Below, in pieces: positions 7,594 to 16,132 of a stretch of DNA of 64,000 nucleotides (the first letter of the stretch is position 1; the number at the start of each line of letters is the position of its first letter). The notes under the pieces were generated by a model that was not told the origin of the DNA, did no database searches, and worked only from the letters and a program-made list of their open reading frames with translations. The position numbers were made by a program, and so were the translations under genes. Source of the DNA: Mucilaginibacter oryzae (GTDB taxonomy: Bacteria; Bacteroidota; Bacteroidia; Sphingobacteriales; Sphingobacteriaceae); contig NZ_QGHA01000005.1 in assembly GCF_003148845.1 (NCBI RefSeq), forward strand, positions 304,795-368,794, read 5' to 3'.

Positions 7594-8826
7594 ATGTTTA
7601 CCAATCTTATCCAATTATACCAACAAGCCTATAGCGGACTTTCAAAAAACAGCTGGTACCTGAGCATCGTCATGTTTATTAACCGAAGCGGCACCATGGT
7701 GGTGCCGTTCATGACTATTTATACCATTCGTCAGCTGCATTTTACTATTGAGCAGTCGGGTTATATTATGGCCATTTTCGGTGTCGGCGCGGTATCAGGC
7801 GGGTTTATCGGTGGTAAACTGATCAATAAAATAGGTTTTTATGATTTGCAGGTTGGCGCCCAACTTACCGGTGGATTGCTGTTTTTGATACTTGGATATC
7901 AGCATAGCTTTACCAGCGTGGCTGTTTTTACGCTGATATTGAGCATTTGCAATGAATCATTCAGACCAGCAAACTCAACGGCTATAGCCCATTACAGCAC
8001 CGAAGATAATAAAACGCGCTCCTACTCACTTAACCGCCTGGCCACCAATTTAGGATGGGCTTTTGGCGGCGGTTTGGGCGGATTGCTGGCTTCTATAAAT
8101 TATCATTTACTTTTTTGGGTAGATGGTTGTACCAACATTGCCGCGGGCTTATTGCTGTTGATATTGATGCCCCGGTCAAAAGTAGCAAAAACCATTAAAC
8201 AAGCCGCCGCCGGTTTTGATGAGGTGTTTTCGTCGGCCTACCGTGATGGTATTTATCTTGTTTTTATTTTACTCGCCACGTTGTTTGCCACCTGCTTTTT
8301 CCAGTTTTTTATTATGCAGCCGGTGTTTTACAAAGTGCAGTGGCATTTTAACGAACGCCTGATCGGTATCTTGCTGGCCTGGAACGGTATACTGATCGTA
8401 TTGGTTGAAATGGTTTTGATTAACTGGCTTGAAGGCAAAAAGCACCCGTTAACGTACATTATATCCGGCATACTGGTTACCGGCTGTAGTTTTGTTTTGC
8501 TGAATGTTATGCCGCATGTAACCTGGGTAGCCGTACTCATTGTAAGCATGGTTACCCTTGGCGAAATGCTAAGCATGCCATTTATGAACACATTCTGGAT
8601 AAGCCGCTCAAATGTGCGTAACCGGGGCGAATATGCCGCGTTGTACAGCATGTCGTGGTCAGGGGCGCAAATCATAGCGCCTTTTTTTGGCAGCCAGGTA
8701 ATTGCTTACGGCGGTTTTGAAATGCTTTGGTGGGTGCTGGGTGGTGTATGTTTGCTTGTGGCTTTCGGCTACGCGGTAATGCAACGGTCGGTCCCGGCAG
8801 ATCAAAAAGTACCGGTTTTGCCTTAA
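7594..8826 (+). CDS. MFS transporter
   Basis: A 410-residue, 12-helix major facilitator protein. The loop after helix 2 reads GGKLINKIGF, a weak form of the MFS loop motif, and a polar central loop (about 195-210) separates the two halves. The closest general resemblance is to drug or sugar exporters of the DHA1 type; the substrate cannot be assigned. It stands alone on the + strand after the aroC repeat array, with a TATCTTTA box (7579-7586) eight bases before the ATG as a possible -7 element. Confidence 0.85.
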   Translation: MFTNLIQLYQQAYSGLSKNSWYLSIVMFINRSGTMVVPFMTIYTIRQLHFTIEQSGYIMAIFGVGAVSGGFIGGKLINKIGFYDLQVGAQLTGGLLFLILGYQHSFTSVAVFTLILSICNESFRPANSTAIAHYSTEDNKTRSYSLNRLATNLGWAFGGGLGGLLASINYHLLFWVDGCTNIAAGLLLLILMPRSKVAKTIKQAAAGFDEVFSSAYRDGIYLVFILLATLFATCFFQFFIMQPVFYKVQWHFNERLIGILLAWNGILIVLVEMVLINWLEGKKHPLTYIISGILVTGCSFVLLNVMPHVTWVAVLIVSMVTLGEMLSMPFMNTFWISRSNVRNRGEYAALYSMSWSGAQIIAPFFGSQVIAYGGFEMLWWVLGGVCLLVAFGYAVMQRSVPADQKVPVLP

Positions 8827-8897
8827 TTGTAAGCTTCGGGAAACAACTTACCTCTTTTTAACATCGAAAAATAAGACCCGAAAGCATTTAGCAGCGC

Positions 8898-10583
8898 CTA
8901 AACCAGATACTTATTCATCATCCGCTCACTAACTATATTAGCCTCCTCAATAACAGACTCCGGATAGCCCATTGATTTTAAGATAGCTATGCCATTAGTA
9001 CTTTTTAACAGCCCTTGTTTAAGCATGTAATCAAACACCAGCGTCCGTCCGTCTTTCGAATCGGAGAAAGAATAAACCATAAAATCTTCATCCAGCAGCT
9101 CGGCCAGCTCCAGGTCGTGGGTTGAAACAAAAACAAAGTTTTGATTTGCGGTAATGTATGATAGTACCGATTTTGCCGCCGCGATGCGTTCGATGGTATT
9201 GGTGCCCCTGAAAATTTCATCAATGATCACCAGGCTTTTAATAGTTTCTTTTTCGGCGCTATGATCAATAATATCTAAAATAGCTGATGCCTGGGCCTGG
9301 AAATAGCTTTTCTGCTCATCAATATTATCGGCGGTTTTAATACTGGTTTGTATTTTAAGCACCGGCGCTTTATAGCTTTTGGCGCAGCTTGTAAATATAG
9401 TTTGAGCAAGTAAGGTGTTCAACCCCAAAGCTTTTATAAATGTAGTTTTACCAGACATGTTTGAGCCGGTAATCAGTGCCCCCCTATCGGCATCGGTAGT
9501 GTACAATGAATTTGGTACGCAATTAACAACCAGGGGATGAAAAAGCTCCGCGATTTCAATTTTCCCATCAGTGACTGTAAATTCGGGCTTGCTATAAAAC
9601 GGTAAGCCCGCTCTTACCGATTGTATAGCGATCAGCGCATCGGCACGTCCAATAAATTCGTAAACCACCCTAAGATCCTCACGGAACTTCTCAATTTGTT
9701 TAAGCGATGACGTATAAACGTAAGGCTCAACCACAAACAATATTTTAAATAACTGGAAAACGGCATGGCCTATATCGGTATTGGCGCTTACAACAGCGGT
9801 TTCCGCATTAACAAGCCTAAGGGCGCGCTTTAAGCCCAGTAGGCGGGTAAGGCTTTGCTTTACGGCATCGGTATGACTGAACTTACCGCTTTTAACCAGT
9901 GTTACTGCAACGCTGTGCATAATTAATGCCTGTGGCAACGAACTGGTATAGTCCGATATTTTTTTGCGGCTTGTAAAATAGATCACTACATTATAAACAA
10001 ACAACAAAACAAGAAATATAAAGCTGAATATATTGGGAATAATGGCAAGCGAAACAAAGCCTGCCAGGATAAGAAAAGGCGATACCCTGATATACGTATT
10101 TAAAACCGATTGAAAAACCGGCTGGTGAGCGCGTAAAAATAAATTAACAATATGATAAGCGTTGTTGCTGTTTAACCTGGACAATTCGACCTCCAGCCTA
10201 TCGCGGGCGGGCACATCTATATTAAGGTCCTCAATTTCTGCATCAAGCTCATGAAGGATATCGGTATCGGTTATGGGATGATGAAGTAATTTGTATAAAT
10301 ATTGCTTGCCCGGCTTGCTGTTTGTACGGTCAATATAATTGAATACGCTGTTCAGATCAAGATCATTGGCTGTTTGCGCGGAAATTTTATTAGGAGCCTC
10401 GTCCGAATCGAGGTACAACCTGATCAGATCAAAGTTGCGGCGCGCGTTAACGGGCTTGCCCCATTTGCCCTTTATTTTCGCCAGTCGTTTTTTAGCCCAG
10501 CTTAACTTATTGTAATATAACCTTATATAAAATATCAGCGTAATAGCAACTAAAACCAACGCAACGGCAACGAAGTAATACAT
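8898..10583 (-). CDS. Membrane-anchored MutS-family ATPase
   Basis: 561 residues. The C-terminal third is the MutS ATPase domain: Walker A GSNMSGKTTFIKALG, Walker B SLVIIDEIFRGTN and the switch STHDLELAELL. Unlike MutS and MutS2 there is no mismatch-recognition domain or Smr domain; instead there is one transmembrane helix at residues 3-24 and a second hydrophobic block near 165-205. The middle helical part resembles the lever/core region. This short membrane-linked subfamily is common in Bacteroidetes and its role is not established. The gene is a single unit convergent with the MFS gene. Confidence 0.88.
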   Translation of the reverse strand: MYYFVAVALVLVAITLIFYIRLYYNKLSWAKKRLAKIKGKWGKPVNARRNFDLIRLYLDSDEAPNKISAQTANDLDLNSVFNYIDRTNSKPGKQYLYKLLHHPITDTDILHELDAEIEDLNIDVPARDRLEVELSRLNSNNAYHIVNLFLRAHQPVFQSVLNTYIRVSPFLILAGFVSLAIIPNIFSFIFLVLLFVYNVVIYFTSRKKISDYTSSLPQALIMHSVAVTLVKSGKFSHTDAVKQSLTRLLGLKRALRLVNAETAVVSANTDIGHAVFQLFKILFVVEPYVYTSSLKQIEKFREDLRVVYEFIGRADALIAIQSVRAGLPFYSKPEFTVTDGKIEIAELFHPLVVNCVPNSLYTTDADRGALITGSNMSGKTTFIKALGLNTLLAQTIFTSCAKSYKAPVLKIQTSIKTADNIDEQKSYFQAQASAILDIIDHSAEKETIKSLVIIDEIFRGTNTIERIAAAKSVLSYITANQNFVFVSTHDLELAELLDEDFMVYSFSDSKDGRTLVFDYMLKQGLLKSTNGIAILKSMGYPESVIEEANIVSERMMNKYLV

Positions 10584-10893
10584 ATATAAAAATATAAAAA
10601 TTTGGTCAATCAGATATTTTATCGACCATAAAAATGAGGTAAAGGTCAGGATTAGTAACTAAGTTCAAGGTTGTAATACTGGTTGGATTTCGGAAAGTAA
10701 CTACCGGTGACGATTTCATCAGCATAGTTGGTAAATTGGCAAAGTATACACATTGCCCCACGTCAGACGTGTATATAAAACCTTATTGCTTATCCTGCCA
10801 GGCGGCATCAACAGCCATTTCAACAATCACATTATCCGGGCTTTCAAGTTCGGCATCATGTGTTCAAGCGCTTCGCTGCGGATTGGATTTCCT
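10584..10893 (-). other. Gap with possible decayed coding sequence
   Basis: No intact gene. On the minus strand three short protein-like stretches follow each other in different frames: SEALEHMMP (about 10855-10880), ELESPDNVIVEMAVDAAW (ends with a stop near 10799), and a 33-codon frame from an ATG near 10754 containing NYADEIVTGSYFPKSNQYY. Frame changes between them suggest a broken small gene, but I do not recognise a family. No promoter fitting the Bacteroidetes consensus was found for the MutS-like gene. Confidence 0.3.
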
Positions 10894-11661
10894 CTATTTT
10901 TTCAAAAATTGACGCAAAGCCTGCTGCGTGAAAGCCGAAAGCACCAAATTACCGCTTATGGCGGCTTTTTGTAAAAGGAGTTCGTCCCAGTTTTCTGTAC
11001 CCTCCCAAAGCGATTGCTTTAAGCGTACAAGCGCTTCCGGGTTATAAGATGCCAATTGTTGCGTAAACGTTAGCAGCGCTTCATCAAGCGATGCTCTATC
11101 ATCATAAACATCATGGTAAAGGCCTTTTTCTTTTGCCCACGAGGCCGTTTGAAAATCGGTGGCTTTAAGGGTAAGGTGAGTAAAAGCCGATACGCCTATT
11201 TTACGTACAACCGCCGGCGCTATTACAAACGGCCCGATCCCGATGGTAAGTTCGCTGAGCTTTATGGATGACACATTGGTGGCCAGGCAATAATCGGCCG
11301 CGGCGGCTAAGCCAACGCCGCCGCCAACCGCTTTTCCCTGTACCCTTGCTACAATTATTTTAGGCGATTTACGGCAAGCGTTGATTACGTTGGCGAAGCC
11401 CTCAAAAAAACGCGCCCCCGATTCCTTATCCGTAATAGCAATTAATTCATCAAAGCTGGCTCCGGCACAAAATGTACGGTCGCCTTCGCTTTTCAATACA
11501 ATAACTTTGGTTTGGGGCATGCTCCCGGCATCCACAATAGCTTCGGCGAGTTGTTTTAAAAGCTGCGCCGACATAGAATTTTGCGCAGGATGGTAAAAAC
11601 TTACCGTAGCCACGCCATATGAAGATAATGAAACAGAAACATTTCCGCTTGCCGCCGCCAT
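10894..11661 (-). CDS. Enoyl-CoA hydratase/isomerase family protein
   Basis: 255 residues with the crotonase fold signatures: the oxyanion-hole segment FCAGASFDEL and ARVQGKAVGGGVGLAAAADY, followed by KLSELTIGIGPFVIAP. The E in SELTIG corresponds to one catalytic glutamate of hydratases; the second acidic position (after GGGVGLA) appears to be AA, so hydratase activity is uncertain. Similar Bacteroidetes proteins are often annotated as methylglutaconyl-CoA hydratase. It stands alone, downstream of the kinase of the Kai cluster with a 76-base gap, and may be read from the same strand. Confidence 0.85.
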   Translation of the reverse strand: MAAASGNVSVSLSSYGVATVSFYHPAQNSMSAQLLKQLAEAIVDAGSMPQTKVIVLKSEGDRTFCAGASFDELIAITDKESGARFFEGFANVINACRKSPKIIVARVQGKAVGGGVGLAAAADYCLATNVSSIKLSELTIGIGPFVIAPAVVRKIGVSAFTHLTLKATDFQTASWAKEKGLYHDVYDDRASLDEALLTFTQQLASYNPEALVRLKQSLWEGTENWDELLLQKAAISGNLVLSAFTQQALRQFLKK

Positions 11662-11737
11662 ATATTAAATTTTAAGGATAGAAACCGTTAATATCAGAAG
11701 TATTTAAGACAGGCGCAATTTAAATTACGCGTTAAAT

Positions 11738-13405
11738 TCACCTTTTAACTAAAGGGATATCAAAATAAAACATAGCGCCTTTTCCGGGCTCGCTCTCCAC
11801 CCCTATTTTACCCTGGTGGTTGGCAATAATCTCGGCCGAGATATACAGCCCCATTCCGAGGCCGCCAGCCGTAAATTTCTTATCCTCAGCTCGGTAAAAG
11901 CGTTCAAAAATCCTGTCTATCTGCCCGGGCGATAAGCCGATGCCAAAATCGGTAACAGATACCCGGACAAGATCACCAATAACACCGGCATGAACAATGA
12001 TCCTTTTGTCATCGGCAGTATATTTTACCGAGTTGTTGATCAGGTTCATCATTACCTGCTCCAGCCGTCCTGCGTTTCCGTAAATATAGGCTTCTTCGGT
12101 AGTTGTGTTTATAATTTCAAAGTCGGGATAAATGTGTGCAGCGTTTTCAACAGACGAAGCTACGAGGTTGCCAAGATTAACTTCTGTCATCATATACTCA
12201 AGCCGCCCGGCGTGAATTTTACTCACATCCAGCAGGTCATTAACCAAACGCTGTAATTTGTTAAGAGATCCGGCGGCCTTTTCAACATACTGTTTCACCA
12301 CCGCCGGAAGCTCTTCTTTTTTATAGGCCGATATTAGTTGCAGATAACCTTTCAGGCTGGTTAACGGTGTTTTTAACTCGTGGCTTGCAACTCCTATAAA
12401 CTCGTCTTTAAGATCAAGCTGCTTTTTCTGCTCTTCAATATCGGTAGCCGTGCCTACCCAAAAAATAATTTCGCCGCTATCATCGCGTAAGGGTACAGCG
12501 CGGTTAAGATGCCAGCGGTACGTATTGTCCCATCGGCGAAACCTGTTTTCCAGCTCGTAAACATCGCCGCTTTTTAATGACGCATGGTAGGTATCCATGG
12601 TTTTCTGTAAATCATCCGGGTGTACAATCTGCTGCCAGCCCCCGGCTGCCGCTTTGCCGTAAAGGTGGCCCGTATAATCAAACCAGCGCCGGTTGCAAAA
12701 GTCAAACTCACCATTGGGGAGGTTAGTCCAGGTTATTTGCGGAATATTATTGGCAAGCAGTTTGAAGTGCTCGCGGCTAACCAACAGGTCGGCGGTACGT
12801 TCTCGAACCGTATCTTCCAGTTGGTTGTTCAATCGTTCGGCAGCATCCTGCGCCTCCTCAAGCTGGTCATTTTTAACTTTCAGTTCCCACTCTGCCTGTT
12901 TCTGAATGGTTAAATCAGTAAGGATTAAACTAAGGGCAGTACCTTCATCCAGGTCAAGCGTTGTACACGAGATCAGGCAGGGCGTTACATTAAAATCGCG
13001 GCTTGAAAGCAGTAATTCGCCTTTGCAATCATTTTCCCAGCCATCTTTAATCACCTCATTAAACTTATCGCATGATACCTCCGGAACAAAAATATCAAAC
13101 TTTAAACCAATCACTTTTTCAAGCGGCTCGTTAACCATGGCGGCAAAACGCGTGTTGCAATACAAAATGATGCCCTCGCGATTCAATGTGACAGCGCCTT
13201 CGTTCATCTTCTCAATAAAAACGCGATAGGTTTGGTCGGCAGTTTTTAAAGTGTATAGCTGGTGCCCGCCGTCATTTTTCACAACAATAGCATCAACCTC
13301 TCCGTTACGGATAGCGTCGATGGTATCACCGGCTTCCTCCAACTTTATCCTGAGCCGCTCGTTTTCGGCCAGTAGTTGATCATATGTAAGTTTATCAGCT
13401 TCCAT
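11738..13405 (-). CDS. PAS-domain sensor histidine kinase, last gene of the kai operon
   Basis: 555 residues, no transmembrane helix, so cytoplasmic. An N-terminal helix ends in IRNGEVDAIVV, as in many PAS kinases. Two PAS domains follow (about 60-170 and 212-325), joined by a coiled coil (172-205). The dimerisation domain carries SHELKTP with the phospho-accepting H342. The ATPase domain has NLINNSVKYT, DFGIGLS and GGLGMGLYIS. No receiver or DNA-binding output is attached. The start lies two bases after the stop of the second kaiB gene, so it is cotranscribed with kaiC and both kaiB genes. By analogy to SasA it could read KaiC state, but it lacks SasA's KaiB-like N-terminal domain. Confidence 0.93.
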   Translation of the reverse strand: MEADKLTYDQLLAENERLRIKLEEAGDTIDAIRNGEVDAIVVKNDGGHQLYTLKTADQTYRVFIEKMNEGAVTLNREGIILYCNTRFAAMVNEPLEKVIGLKFDIFVPEVSCDKFNEVIKDGWENDCKGELLLSSRDFNVTPCLISCTTLDLDEGTALSLILTDLTIQKQAEWELKVKNDQLEEAQDAAERLNNQLEDTVRERTADLLVSREHFKLLANNIPQITWTNLPNGEFDFCNRRWFDYTGHLYGKAAAGGWQQIVHPDDLQKTMDTYHASLKSGDVYELENRFRRWDNTYRWHLNRAVPLRDDSGEIIFWVGTATDIEEQKKQLDLKDEFIGVASHELKTPLTSLKGYLQLISAYKKEELPAVVKQYVEKAAGSLNKLQRLVNDLLDVSKIHAGRLEYMMTEVNLGNLVASSVENAAHIYPDFEIINTTTEEAYIYGNAGRLEQVMMNLINNSVKYTADDKRIIVHAGVIGDLVRVSVTDFGIGLSPGQIDRIFERFYRAEDKKFTAGGLGMGLYISAEIIANHQGKIGVESEPGKGAMFYFDIPLVKR

Positions 13406-13407
13406 TG

Positions 13408-13728
13408 TTAAATCCCGGTATTAATGCCAAGCCCCTTTAATACTTTTTCAGTGTCAGACATATCGCCTATTAACCTGCGCTCAGTACCCGGCGCTTTTTT
13501 AATGAGCATGGGCAAGGCTATGATTTGTTCTGACCGCGCTATGGCCGGCTGCTGGTGTACGTCAATAATTTCGAGCGTGTAATTACCCTTCAGATACTTT
13601 TCGCAAATCTCATTTAAATTAGATATGGCACGGGTTGAATTTGGAGAAGCGCCGGTAATAAACAGGCGTAACCTGTAATGGCTATCATCGTCGGTATCGG
13701 CCAAAGGAAATCGGTTTTGCTCGGTCAT
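13408..13728 (-). CDS. kaiB: KaiB family protein (second copy)
   Basis: 106 residues, thioredoxin-like KaiB fold. Conserved features: YRLRLFITGASPNSTRAISN at the start, EIIDVHQQP, the LPML segment at the cis-proline position, and IGDMSDTEKVLKGLG. In cyanobacteria KaiB switches fold and binds the KaiC CI ring. At the place of D91 in Thermosynechococcus KaiB (GLD) this copy has Gly (GLG). It is more divergent than the other copy and begins six bases after it. The two may bind different rings or partners; that is inference. Confidence 0.93.
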   Translation of the reverse strand: MTEQNRFPLADTDDDSHYRLRLFITGASPNSTRAISNLNEICEKYLKGNYTLEIIDVHQQPAIARSEQIIALPMLIKKAPGTERRLIGDMSDTEKVLKGLGINTGI

Positions 13729-13734
13729 CTATTT

Positions 13735-14025
13735 TTATTTAACGGGCCTTATGTTGAGGCCTACCAAAACTTTTTCTTCGTTAGACAGATCGCCTATTAT
13801 TTTACGGATAGGTTCAGGCACTTTTCTTACCAGTGTTGGTACGGCAAATATCTGGTCGCCCTCTGCAAGCTGCGGCTGCAGCAACAGGTCAACCACTTCA
13901 ATAACGTATTGCCCTTTTAAATGTTCTTCGCAATATTTTTTAAGATTGGTTAGCGCCGTTACTGATTTTGCTGTTTTTCCGGCGATATACAACCTTAATT
14001 CATAGGTTACAGCTTCGGTTTCCAT
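13735..14025 (-). CDS. kaiB: KaiB family protein (first copy)
   Basis: 96 residues, very close in pattern to cyanobacterial Kai[39 protein letters not shown] and [19 protein letters not shown]. The residue at the D91 position is Asn (GLN). The start overlaps the kaiC stop by one base in TAATG, implying translational coupling to kaiC and roughly matched amounts of protein. Confidence 0.95.
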   Translation of the reverse strand: METEAVTYELRLYIAGKTAKSVTALTNLKKYCEEHLKGQYVIEVVDLLLQPQLAEGDQIFAVPTLVRKVPEPIRKIIGDLSNEEKVLVGLNIRPVK

Positions 14026-15773
14026 TACTTTTCCTTTTTGGTGTTATCTTTAGGGGTAGCGGCGTTTCCGTGGCGGATATTGGTAATTTCCTGCCTGTTT
14101 TTTTCAATAATGTTCTGCTTCAGCTCCTCCTCAAGATAAATTTTGTTCAATTCCTCTTCTGCCGATTCAAATTCGGCCTGCAGGGTTGAAATCTTCGCTT
14201 CAAGCATCATTCGTTTGCGCATCACCTCCCTATCTTTGCGGGTAACGGCAAAATCGCGCAGGGCAACCCCGGTTTTTTCATTTAGTTTCTGGGCTTCACG
14301 TGCCGATCCTGTCAGCACACCTTCTGGTCCCAGGTAAACGTCAATCAGATCAAGTCCGTTGTCGGTGATAACAAATTCACGCACCTGGTTGGAATGTTTC
14401 ATACCGCGCGATTTCATGATATAAAGCCCGCGGTTACGTTCGCCGTTGCTTTCAATATCCCGCACCAGCACCCAGGTGTCTACCAGAGAGGAAAGCCCTT
14501 CGTCTGTCTGATCGTTGATGATCGTATTAAGCGTTAAGGCGGTGAACATCGTGGTAATCTGTTCTTCCTGCAAAAAATCAATCAGCCTGATCAGCATAGT
14601 TTTCACCTCGCTTACCGAACCTGCCGTAATCAGGTTAGTGATCGGATCAAGCACCACCGCCGCCGGTTTAAACTTTTTAATAAGTTTATAAATTACTGCC
14701 AGGTGCATTTCCAAGCCGTAAAGCGTAGGGCGCGATGCATGGAACATCAGCAAGCCTGAATCTATATGTTTTTGAAGATCAACGCTGATGGATTTCATAT
14801 TACGGACAATTTGCCGCGGCGATTCTTCAAAGGCAAAGTAAAGGCACCTTTTATTATTTTGGCAGGTTTCGTGTGCGAAATACGCTGCTAAACTGGTTTT
14901 GCCGGTACCTGCCGTGCCCGATACCAAAATACTGCTGCCTTTAAAAAAGCCCTTGCCTCCCAGCATCTGGTCGAGGGCCGGAATCCCTGATGAAACCCTT
15001 TCAGTTGACACATCCTTCTCTAACTTTAAGGAAGTAACAGGCAAAACCGAAATACCTTCTTCATCAATTAAAAAAGGATACTCGTTGGTACCATGCTGCG
15101 AACCGCGATATTTTACAATACGCAACCTTCGGGTAGAAATCTGGTTAATAACACGGTGATCCAATAATATCACGCAATCAGATACATATTCTTCAAGTCC
15201 CTGGCGGGTTAATGCAGCCCCCTCACCCCTTTCGCCGGTAATGACAGCGGTAACACCTTTTTGCTTTAAAAAGCCAAAAAGCCTCCGCAGTTCCGCACGC
15301 AATATAGTTTGGTTTGACAGGCCCGAAAAGAGGTTTTCTAAGGTATCGAGCACCACACGTTTGGCGCCTATACTATCAATAGCGTAGCCTAAACGGATAA
15401 ACAGCCCTTCCAGGTCGTATTCTCCCGTTTCTTCAATTTCGCTCCGGTCGATGTGTACATGGTCAAGCCTGATCTTTTTATCGGCTTGCAGCTTATCCAG
15501 GTCAAAGCCCAGCGAAGCAACATTTGTGGTTAATTCTTCAGCCTTTTCCTCAAAAGCGATAAAAACACCAGGTTCATTAAATTCAGTAACTCCCTTTATA
15601 ATAAATTCAAGCGAAAGTAAAGTTTTACCGCAACCGGCTTCGCCGCACACCAGGGTCGGCCTGCCTTTAGGTAAACCGCCTCCAGTTATTTCATCCAAAC
15701 CGTTGATGCCTGTAGGTGTTTTTGGCAACGATGGATGATGGACAAGGCTTTGTTTTTTATTGACATTAGTCAT
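14025..15773 (-). CDS. kaiC: KaiC-like double-domain ATPase/autokinase
   Basis: 582 residues with two RecA-like KaiC domains. CI has Walker A GEAGCGKT (44-51) and catalytic glutamates E75-E76; CII has [10 protein letters not shown] (285-294) and E316-E317. In cyanobacterial KaiC the CII phosphosites are T426, S431 and T432; the aligned segment here is [12 protein letters not shown], giving T423, S428 and S429, so all three positions keep a hydroxyl. The C-terminus extends about 80 residues past CII as a charged coiled coil (to 582 versus about 519), where cyanobacterial KaiC carries its short KaiA-binding tail. No kaiA is in the window. It heads the operon kaiC-kaiB-kaiB-kinase. Confidence 0.95.
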   Translation of the reverse strand: MTNVNKKQSLVHHPSLPKTPTGINGLDEITGGGLPKGRPTLVCGEAGCGKTLLSLEFIIKGVTEFNEPGVFIAFEEKAEELTTNVASLGFDLDKLQADKKIRLDHVHIDRSEIEETGEYDLEGLFIRLGYAIDSIGAKRVVLDTLENLFSGLSNQTILRAELRRLFGFLKQKGVTAVITGERGEGAALTRQGLEEYVSDCVILLDHRVINQISTRRLRIVKYRGSQHGTNEYPFLIDEEGISVLPVTSLKLEKDVSTERVSSGIPALDQMLGGKGFFKGSSILVSGTAGTGKTSLAAYFAHETCQNNKRCLYFAFEESPRQIVRNMKSISVDLQKHIDSGLLMFHASRPTLYGLEMHLAVIYKLIKKFKPAAVVLDPITNLITAGSVSEVKTMLIRLIDFLQEEQITTMFTALTLNTIINDQTDEGLSSLVDTWVLVRDIESNGERNRGLYIMKSRGMKHSNQVREFVITDNGLDLIDVYLGPEGVLTGSAREAQKLNEKTGVALRDFAVTRKDREVMRKRMMLEAKISTLQAEFESAEEELNKIYLEEELKQNIIEKNRQEITNIRHGNAATPKDNTKKEK

Positions 15774-16132
15774 TTAAACTGTTTTTAATATAGGTTAGAT
15801 ATCATTCAATCATAGCGACATATCTCCTCTTTTTAATGGGATAATAATGTCAATATTTATCAAATTGTTTTAGTAAGCTTGATTTTACAGGTAAGAAACT
15901 CCTCACTAAAACTGAATTAAAAGGAAAATAAACCACAACCATTTAAACTATTTTCATAAACCAAGCGCACTAATACCAACAACATAATTAAAAGAAAAAC
16001 AATACTTTGCGGCAGTCATATTATTAACAATATACTCCCGGCTAAGCACCAGATGCAGTAATAATCCAACCAGTTCCCGTTTTCTGCGTTTAAAGAATTA
16101 AATGGACTATCTTTATACGATTTACCTGTGAA
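15774..16132. other. Divergent control region between kaiC and the six-PAS kinase gene
   Basis: 359 AT-rich bases between divergent genes, without a coding sequence. TATCTTTA at 16108-16115, 18 bases before the kinase ATG, is a possible -7 box without a good -33 partner. On the kaiC side no box fitting TAnnTTTG was found. Nothing else is recognised. Confidence 0.5.

Noticed and set aside
11738-15773. A kaiA gene in the kai cluster
   Set aside because: No open frame with KaiA-like length or features lies within or beside the operon; the window does not exclude one elsewhere.
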